Assembly (NCBI GenBank): GCA_031271075.1
Contig: JAISWN010000040.1
Location: forward strand, 1 to 5,631
Reading direction: 5' to 3'
DNA: 5,631 bases
Source: Treponema sp.
GTDB taxonomy: Bacteria; Spirochaetota; Spirochaetia; Treponematales; Breznakiellaceae
Of this stretch, positions 1 to 4,617 are shown piece after piece; position 1 is the stretch's first letter; each line of letters opens with the position of its first letter. Made by a program: the position numbers and the translations under genes. Under the pieces are notes generated by a model. The model was given only the letters and a program-made list of their open reading frames with translations, searched no databases and was not told the DNA's origin.

Positions 1-200
1 CTAGTATCCCGACAACTATGAAAGTGCGGCTTTGTTTCCCGGCGGGAAAACGCAACGCTTGGCAGAGCGCAAGGGATAGAAGCGGAAATCCCGCAGACCC
101 CCCCACAGGGGGTCGAGGAATTGAAGCGGATAGCCCGGTTCCCGCCGTAGGTGGGAATGCGCCCAAATCCGCAAGTTTAATCGTGCCAGGATAGTAGTTG
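1..200. other. Structured non-coding element (candidate ncRNA or small dispersed repeat)
   Basis: No credible reading frame is seen here, but the stretch is full of nested inverted repeats. The two ends pair: 1-13 against 185-197 matches at 10 of 13 positions. Inside are TTTCCC 35-40 with GGGAAA 44-49; GGGAT 73-77 with ATCCC 88-92; a perfect 7-bp stem GACCCCC 96-102 with GGGGGTC 108-114 around loop CCACA; and a two-tier stem with GCGGAT 126-131 pairing ATCCGC 167-172, enclosing TTCCCGCC 139-146 and GGTGGGAA 150-157 (one G-U, loop GTA). A short motif GAAGCGGA-A-CCCG occurs twice, near 79-93 and 123-137. The folding is read directly from the sequence. Whether it is a transcribed RNA, a MITE-like or REP-like repeat, or a leader of galM cannot be decided here. 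It does not match any riboswitch, SRP RNA, RNase P RNA or tmRNA that I recognise. The element may begin upstream of the window. Confidence 0.5.
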
Positions 201-255
201 AATTCGGAATTCCTGCCCGGTGAATAATTCTCTGGTGTTTTTCCCGGTCCCGTAG

Positions 256-261
256 TACAAT
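256..261 (+). promoter_or_regulatory. Candidate -10 box for galM, possibly leaderless
   Basis: TACAAT matches the bacterial -10 consensus TATAAT at 5 of 6 positions and ends six bases before the galM ATG, so the expected transcription start falls on or next to the A of the start codon. No purine-rich Shine-Dalgarno precedes that ATG; the bases just upstream are pyrimidine-rich (TTCTCCT). Both facts fit a leaderless message. The -35 region is poor (TGGTGT at 233-238, 17-bp spacing), which lowers confidence. Confidence 0.35.
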
Positions 262-267
262 TCTCCT

Positions 268-1314
268 ATGAAAATCAGTAAAAAGACCTTTGGGATTCTA
301 TCCAACGGCAAAAAAGTTTGGCTCTACACGTTAAAGGCGGGGGATCTGCGCCTCTCGATCATTACCCTGGGGGCTACCTGGACATCCCTCATAGTTCCCT
401 CCCGTTCCGGGAAGAAGGACGACGTGCTCCTGGGGCTGCCCTCTTTCGACGCCTACTGCCACAACGGCTCCCTGGGGATTACGGTGGGCAGGTTCGCCAA
501 CCGGATTGGGGGTTCCACCTTTACCCTGAACAACCGGCGCTACACCCTGGAGAAAAACAACGGGGAGAACAGCCTTCACGGCGGAAACAGGGCGGCTTTT
601 TCCCGGCGGCTCTGGAAGGCCGAGGCCTACGAGGAGAAGGACGGGGTTTTTGTCCGGTTTGAGCTGGAAAGCCCCGACGGGGACGGCGGTTACCCCGGCA
701 GGCTTAAGGGGGCGGTAAGCTACGGGATTACCAAGTCCAACGAGCTTATCGCCAACTACGAGGCCAAGGTGGATGCCCCCTGCCCGGTCAACTTTACCAA
801 CCACGCCTACTTCAACATTGCCGGGGAGTCCTCCGGGAACGTGCTGGCCCAGGAACTCTCTCTGAACAGTTCCTTTTACCTGGAAGTGGACGGGGCCCTT
901 ATCCCCACCGGCAAGCTTATCCCGGTGGATGGCGGCCCCTTCGATTTCCGCAGCCCCAAGCCCATCGGCCGGGACATGGAGGCCGCCGTCAAGGCCGGCG
1001 CTCCGGGGGGCTACGATCACTGCTTCGTGGTGGACGGAGAGCCGGGGAAGCTGCGGCCCTGCGCCGAAGTCCGGGACGGCCTCTCCGGCAGGACCATGCG
1101 GATACTCACCACCCAGCCGGGCGTCCAGCTCTACACGGGGAACGCCTTCAATGCCGCTCCGGGGAAGGTAGGTTCGGTTTACGAAAAATACGCCGGCTTC
1201 TGCCTGGAAACCCAGCACTACCCCGACGCCCCCAACAAGCCTTCCTTCCCCTCCGCCATATTCGGTCCCGGCAGGGATTACCACGAAAAGGCGGTTTTTG
1301 CCTTCGACTGGTAG
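268..1314 (+). CDS. galM: Aldose 1-epimerase (mutarotase)
   Basis: This 348-residue cytoplasmic enzyme interconverts the alpha and beta anomers of aldoses such as galactose and glucose, feeding the Leloir and other sugar pathways. The length is normal for the GalM family, and the hallmarks appear in order: GRFANRI (74-80, substrate-binding Arg), NSLHGG (101-106, His104), NHAYFN (178-183, the general acid His179), YDH (249-251, Asp250) and LETQHYPDAPN (313-323, the catalytic base Glu314). All residues expected for catalysis by comparison with the Lactococcus lactis enzyme are present. No signal peptide is seen. The ATG at 268 is preferred because the N-terminus aligns with the family (MKISKKTFG, then a glycine-lysine turn and a strand) and no other good start lies nearby, although no Shine-Dalgarno is visible. 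The gene stands alone on the plus strand and converges on the operon at its 3' side. It is noticeably richer in G/C at third positions than the operon genes, which also creates a long antisense open frame. Confidence 0.95.
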   Translation: MKISKKTFGILSNGKKVWLYTLKAGDLRLSIITLGATWTSLIVPSRSGKKDDVLLGLPSFDAYCHNGSLGITVGRFANRIGGSTFTLNNRRYTLEKNNGENSLHGGNRAAFSRRLWKAEAYEEKDGVFVRFELESPDGDGGYPGRLKGAVSYGITKSNELIANYEAKVDAPCPVNFTNHAYFNIAGESSGNVLAQELSLNSSFYLEVDGALIPTGKLIPVDGGPFDFRSPKPIGRDMEAAVKAGAPGGYDHCFVVDGEPGKLRPCAEVRDGLSGRTMRILTTQPGVQLYTGNAFNAAPGKVGSVYEKYAGFCLETQHYPDAPNKPSFPSAIFGPGRDYHEKAVFAFDW

Positions 1315-1320
1315 TTTTCA

Positions 1321-1354
1321 CCCCTCCCGGGGACGCTTGAATCTCCGGGCGGGG
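1321..1354. terminator. GC-rich hairpin in the convergent gap, possible terminator without a T-tract
   Basis: CCCCTCCCGG at 1321-1330 pairs with CCGGGCGGGG at 1345-1354, ten positions with one mismatch, around a 14-nt loop. It lies between the stops of galM and of the HMG-CoA reductase gene, where a two-way terminator would be expected. Neither strand has a run of T after the stem, so it is not a canonical intrinsic terminator. It may protect 3' ends or work with Rho. The octamer GGGGACGC occurs twice (1329-1336 and 1351-1358), overlapping the stem. Confidence 0.35.
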
Positions 1355-1391
1355 ACGCACAAAGGGTCATGCCTGTAACTCTCATGCCCGC

Positions 1392-2693
1392 TTATTTCTC
1401 GCCCCGGGCCAGTTTTACATGAGAGTCCGCCATTTCGTAGCCCGCGGCCTGGGCGCAGGCGGTGTTCAAGTCGAGGGCCGTTACCGCGGTCGCGGCGATT
1501 TCCGCCAGGCGCTTGACGCTGACATTGTCGTCAATGCTCATCCCCCGCTTCGCGCAGCCAAGCAGTTCCAGGGCCTCGCGGGCGGTGCCGAAGGCGGTGC
1601 CCCCGCCGAAAGCGGCCAGTTCCATGCAGGGGAGGGATACCATGAAGCGCAGCCCTCCGTCCACGGCATCGGCCTGCACAAACGAGGAAGCGGAAGAAAT
1701 CACCTGGGCCAGATCCTGGCCGGTGGCGGCATAGAACGCGGCCACCGCGTTGGCGGCGTTCACGTTAAACCCGGAGATGGTTCCGCTAAAATTGCTCCCC
1801 AGGTAGCATTTATGAAACACCAGCTTTTCTACGCTGCGGCCGTTCACGCCGGGCTTAAAGACCCTGGCCAGGAGTTCATCGGAGAGAAACACCTCGGTCT
1901 GTATTGATTTGCCCCGGCCGTGAAGCACGTTTATGTGGGCGTTCTTTTTATCGGCGCACATATTGCTGCTGATGGTAAGCAGCTTCCAGCCGGGATGTTT
2001 GGCAAGAATATACCGGCATATTTCCGCCGCGGCCTTGGTTACCCCGTTCATGCCCATGGCGTCTCCGGTCTTAAAGTTAAGCCTGAGGAACACCTTTGTT
2101 CCAAGCTGATAGGGTTCTATGCCAACCAGCCTGACAAAGGGATCGGGAACGCATTTCTGCAATTCCCCTACGTACTCATCATTGCCGGTTAAAAAATTGA
2201 TAAAGTCCCGGGCGGCATATATATCCGGCGCTTCGATAAGAGGCGCCCTGCTCATGCCGTCAAAGTGAACCAGGGTTTTAAGCCCCCCGGCAAGAGAAAT
2301 GGCTTTGAGCCCACGCTGGACCCCGGCTATCAGGGCGGCTTCGTTTGTCGCCAGGGGAATATAGATATCTTCATCCGCCTTCACGTACTGTCCGATGATT
2401 TTTGCCGGACCCGCGTAACCCATGGGGATCAGGGCCGCGCCGATTTTTGATTCTATCCCCGAAAGGATAGCCCCTTCTTTGAGGGAACAGGTATCGATTC
2501 CCGATGCCTTGATACGGGCAAGCGATTTGCCGCTCTTCTTTTCAAGAAATTCACAGCGGATCTCCGCCGCGGCCCGGCAGGCTTCGGCCACCTTCGCGGG
2601 GTCCGATCCGTAAACCCTGACAAACACCTGGGTCTCAAGGTTCTGGTTTTTTATCTTTCCGTCAAAGTATTCGGATTTGACTGTTTCTAGCAT
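1392..2693 (-). CDS. hmgA: Hydroxymethylglutaryl-CoA reductase, class I type, probably catabolic
   Basis: The enzyme interconverts HMG-CoA and mevalonate with two NAD(P)H. The protein has 433 residues and no N-terminal membrane domain, like soluble archaeal and bacterial forms. The catalytic set is complete: Glu118 in ATNEAAL, Lys249 in CADKK (246-250), Asp327 in TGQD, and His425 in SHVKLAR near the C-terminus. Substrate and cofactor motifs DGMSRAP (145-151, Arg149), GDAMGMN (210-216) and FGGGT (362-366) are also present. These motifs and their spacing follow class I enzymes (human, archaeal) rather than the class II Pseudomonas mevalonii type. At the positions aligning with human Ser626-Arg627, next to the NADP phosphate, this protein has Asp184-Pro185. 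The open frame extends 55 codons further upstream, but that part lies inside the lyase gene. The ATG at 2693 has GGAGG seven bases before it and gives a family-like N-terminus. The ATG two codons earlier sits too close to that site. The gene overlaps the lyase by 7 nt and is last in the operon. A biosynthetic role is not excluded, but the lyase partner favours mevalonate breakdown. Confidence 0.92.
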   Translation of the reverse strand: MLETVKSEYFDGKIKNQNLETQVFVRVYGSDPAKVAEACRAAAEIRCEFLEKKSGKSLARIKASGIDTCSLKEGAILSGIESKIGAALIPMGYAGPAKIIGQYVKADEDIYIPLATNEAALIAGVQRGLKAISLAGGLKTLVHFDGMSRAPLIEAPDIYAARDFINFLTGNDEYVGELQKCVPDPFVRLVGIEPYQLGTKVFLRLNFKTGDAMGMNGVTKAAAEICRYILAKHPGWKLLTISSNMCADKKNAHINVLHGRGKSIQTEVFLSDELLARVFKPGVNGRSVEKLVFHKCYLGSNFSGTISGFNVNAANAVAAFYAATGQDLAQVISSASSFVQADAVDGGLRFMVSLPCMELAAFGGGTAFGTAREALELLGCAKRGMSIDDNVSVKRLAEIAATAVTALDLNTACAQAAGYEMADSHVKLARGEK

Positions 2694-3565
2694 GAACATG
2701 CCTCCTTTTGATGTAGCAGGGTACTCAGAGTCTGAGCATAGGCCCCGGCTTCTTCTATTTTCTTTTGATCGATTCCGGTCTCTATTCCCATGCGCCGGAA
2801 CATTTCCGTCAGCACTTCGGTAGCGCAGTTGCCTTTCGCTCCGGGCGCGTAAGGGCATCCGCCGAGCCCGCCGGCCGCCCCGTCAAAGATCCGTATGCCG
2901 GCGTTAAATGACGCAAGATTGTTGGCCAATTCCAGGCCGAAATACTTGTGATAATGAACCGCCAGCCGGGCTTTCTTCAAGGCCCTCTGGATCATCTTGG
3001 GGATATGGTAAGCCGAATCGGGGCCGGCCATCCCGGTTGTATCACCCAGGGAAATTTCATAAGAGCCAAAGGATTCCAGGGCCAGGGCAATATCCAGGGC
3101 CTTTTGGCTTTCCATGGGGCCTTCTATGGGGCAGCCGAACACGGTGGCAATGTAGGATCGTACCCGCACCCCCGCCTGCTTTGCCGCATGGTTTATCTCT
3201 TCGATTATTTTGAGCTGATCCGTTACCGTGGTGTTCAGATTTTTTTTGTTGTGGCTCTCGCTGGTACTCATAATGGTTACCACTTCTTCCAGCCTACATT
3301 CCAAAGCCCGTTCCAGACCCTTCAGGTTGGGAATAAGGGCGCTGTACACAACTCCCGCTTTTTTGGTGATTCCCGCAAACACTTCCGCCGCGTCCCGCAT
3401 CTGGGGTACCCATTTGGGATTTACAAAAGATGTTACTTCGATCCGCCGGCATCCGGCTTCGGTGAGCCTGTTTATCAGGCCTATCTTTTTTGCCGTTTCC
3501 ACAAACTCAGGTTCAGGCTGAAGCCCGTCCCTGGGGCCGACTTCAAAAATTTCTACCGCTTCCAT
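2687..3565 (-). CDS. mvaB: Hydroxymethylglutaryl-CoA lyase
   Basis: This enzyme cleaves HMG-CoA to acetyl-CoA and acetoacetate, using a divalent metal. It is a 292-residue DRE-TIM metallolyase, the usual length for bacterial forms. Visible hallmarks are VGPRDGLQ (9-16) with Arg12 and the metal ligand Asp13; EVTSFVNPKWVPQM (43-56) with Glu43; SLGDT (172-176) with Asp175; VHYH (203-206) with metal ligands His204 and His206; and GGLGGCPYAPGAKGN (232-246), carrying the catalytic loop Cys237 and the metal ligand Asn246. All residues essential in human HMGCL have counterparts. One oddity is HKYFG (206-210) just after the metal histidines, where relatives usually read HDT-G. The ATG at 3565 overlaps the dehydrogenase stop (TAATG) and has GGAGGGT just upstream, so the start is firm. 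In many bacteria this lyase serves leucine breakdown together with methylcrotonyl-CoA carboxylase. Here none of those genes is present and the neighbour is HMG-CoA reductase, as in the mevalonate-degrading mvaAB operon. A related acyl-CoA as substrate remains possible. Confidence 0.93.
   Translation of the reverse strand: MEAVEIFEVGPRDGLQPEPEFVETAKKIGLINRLTEAGCRRIEVTSFVNPKWVPQMRDAAEVFAGITKKAGVVYSALIPNLKGLERALECRLEEVVTIMSTSESHNKKNLNTTVTDQLKIIEEINHAAKQAGVRVRSYIATVFGCPIEGPMESQKALDIALALESFGSYEISLGDTTGMAGPDSAYHIPKMIQRALKKARLAVHYHKYFGLELANNLASFNAGIRIFDGAAGGLGGCPYAPGAKGNCATEVLTEMFRRMGIETGIDQKKIEEAGAYAQTLSTLLHQKEACSC
2701..2708 (-). promoter_or_regulatory. Ribosome binding site that decides the reductase start
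   Basis: On the minus strand this reads AAAGGAGG, inside the last codons of the lyase gene. It lies 7 nt from the ATG at 2693 but only 1 nt from the ATG at 2699, so the nearer ATG is unlikely to be used. It places the reductase start within the end of the lyase frame (7-nt overlap) and rules out the much longer open frame beginning at 2858. Confidence 0.85.
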
Positions 3566-4602
3566 TATTCACCCTCCGGCAGCATTACGGCCCTGCCTTT
3601 TAACCGGCTAAAATGTTCCAATCCTTTTTGATACTGGGAAAGCGGGATCACCTCTCCCACATAATGCTCAAGTTTTATCCGGCCCCCGGCAAGCAGATTC
3701 TCAAGAATATCCCAGGTAGTATAGAGGCGCCTCCCGAAAATACCGGTGATGCGCAGTTCCCGGTAGACCACCCGGTACATGTACTGCGGGATTGTAAGCC
3801 CCGATTCGACCATGCCCACGTGAACAAGGATACCGGCGGTAGACAAAGCGTCAATCGCCTGGTTTATCATTTCCGTATTGCCTGTACAATCGATCACCAC
3901 GTCCAGATGGGGGCACAGTTTTTTTATTTCCCTGACAAAATCATGTTCCTTTGCGTTGATTGCCGCATCTGCCCCGAGCGTCAGGCTGTATCCAAGCCGC
4001 TCGGGATTGCTCCCGACGGCGATCACCCTGGCCGCCCCCAGGGCCCTGGCCGCCTCGCAGGCCATGAGCCCGATGGTTCCGGGCCCCAGGATGGCGATGT
4101 TTGCCCCCGAAACACGGGCCTTTTGCAGGGCGTGGATCGCCGTACCCATGGGTTCGTAGAGGGAACCCCGGATATAGTCAAGATCCCCGGATAGCCTGAC
4201 GGCGGAAACCTCCGGCAGCCGGATGTACTCCCCAAAGGCGCCGTCTGCGGAACGGCCAAGCACCCCCATGTGGTTGGAACAGATATGCTGGTTCCCCGTC
4301 CGGCATTCCCGGCAGGTTCCGCAGGGAATATGGGTTTCTCCTGCTACCCGGTCGCCGGGGGCAAAGGCGCCGGCCAGTTCTCCGGTTTCCACGACCTCCC
4401 CCGCGAATTCGTGGCCCATGGTAAAGGGCAGCTTAAAATTAGCCGCCTGTACCAGAGGGGTCCATTCAAAAACATCCACATCGGACTTGCAGAGGGCCGC
4501 GGCTTTTACCTTTACCAACAGATCCCGGGGGCCGATCTGTGGAACCGGCACATCGAGCAGTTCCGCCCCGGCGGCGGCCTTTGTCTTTCGCAGCGCTTTC
4601 AA
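3565..4602 (-). CDS. Zinc-dependent medium-chain alcohol/polyol dehydrogenase, threonine-dehydrogenase-like
   Basis: This 345-residue cytoplasmic MDR-family enzyme oxidises a secondary alcohol to a ketone (or the reverse) with NAD(P). The N-terminal GroES-like domain carries catalytic zinc residues Cys38, His64-Glu65 and nearby Glu150. The structural zinc lobe has Cys94, Cys97, Cys100 and Cys108. The Rossmann domain starts with GPGTIG (173-178). The C-terminal GIFGRRLYTTW (287-297) closely resembles the Gly-Arg-x3-x-Thr-Trp segment of L-threonine 3-dehydrogenases, and ETHIPCG resembles the archaeal TDH stretch before its zinc lobe. Differences from TDH are Cys-Lys-Ser-Asp in place of Cys-Gly-Thr-Asp, and Gly197-Ser198-Asn199 where NAD enzymes have an acidic residue at the end of the second Rossmann strand; NADP alcohol dehydrogenases such as that of Thermoanaerobacter brockii have Gly-Ser-Arg there. 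The substrate is therefore open: threonine, a polyol, a sugar or a mevalonate-related alcohol. The start is TTG at 4602, preceded by AAGGGGA eight bases away. It begins 15 nt after the glycosidase stop and ends in a 1-nt overlap with the lyase ATG. Confidence 0.88.
   Translation of the reverse strand: MKALRKTKAAAGAELLDVPVPQIGPRDLLVKVKAAALCKSDVDVFEWTPLVQAANFKLPFTMGHEFAGEVVETGELAGAFAPGDRVAGETHIPCGTCRECRTGNQHICSNHMGVLGRSADGAFGEYIRLPEVSAVRLSGDLDYIRGSLYEPMGTAIHALQKARVSGANIAILGPGTIGLMACEAARALGAARVIAVGSNPERLGYSLTLGADAAINAKEHDFVREIKKLCPHLDVVIDCTGNTEMINQAIDALSTAGILVHVGMVESGLTIPQYMYRVVYRELRITGIFGRRLYTTWDILENLLAGGRIKLEHYVGEVIPLSQYQKGLEHFSRLKGRAVMLPEGE
3571..3577 (-). promoter_or_regulatory. Ribosome binding site of the HMG-CoA lyase gene
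   Basis: The minus strand reads GGAGGGT, 5 nt before the ATG at 3565 (7 nt counted from GGAGG), inside the last codons of the dehydrogenase gene. Together with the TAATG stop/start overlap it supports translational coupling of the two genes. Confidence 0.8.
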
Positions 4603-4610
4603 ACCGGATT

Positions 4611-4617
4611 TCCCCTT
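4611..4617 (-). promoter_or_regulatory. Ribosome binding site supporting a TTG start of the dehydrogenase
   Basis: The minus strand reads AAGGGGA immediately after the glycosidase stop codon, 8 nt before TTG at 4602. The reading from TTG gives the family-typical N-terminus (Met-Lys-Ala-Leu), which no nearby ATG in frame would provide. Confidence 0.75.

Noticed and set aside
2..76. Possible tail of an upstream gene in the frame starting after TAG at 2-4
   Set aside because: Only about 24 codons are open, no start or family similarity is seen, and the stretch is taken up by inverted repeats that fit a structural role better.
200..213. Two adjacent GAATTC palindromes (200-205 and 207-212) as an operator
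   Set aside because: They are short and AT-simple with no partner site or regulator gene nearby; this is insufficient to call a binding site.
198..228. Alternative galM promoter: TTGAAT (198-203) with AATAAT (223-228)
   Set aside because: The spacing is 19 bp, longer than optimal, and the -35 overlaps the end of the folded element. It cannot be excluded but is weaker in placement than TACAAT at 256-261.
331..1284. Long open frame (317 codons) on the minus strand, antisense to galM
   Set aside because: It mirrors the galM frame, whose GC-rich third positions remove antisense stops. The product has low-complexity Gly/Val/Pro composition and no recognisable domain, while galM has all family motifs.
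2694..2858. A 55-codon N-terminal extension of HMG-CoA reductase
   Set aside because: It lies entirely inside the HMG-CoA lyase gene, is Arg/Ser-rich without family similarity, and the good ribosome binding site points to the ATG at 2693.
2948..3631. Plus-strand open frame of 227 codons opposite the lyase gene
   Set aside because: It is a shadow of the lyase and dehydrogenase genes, with no family motif and aromatic-rich, atypical composition. The minus-strand genes are unambiguous.
3613..4194. Plus-strand open frames opposite the dehydrogenase gene
   Set aside because: They are shadows of a gene with complete zinc and Rossmann motifs, and show no protein features of their own.
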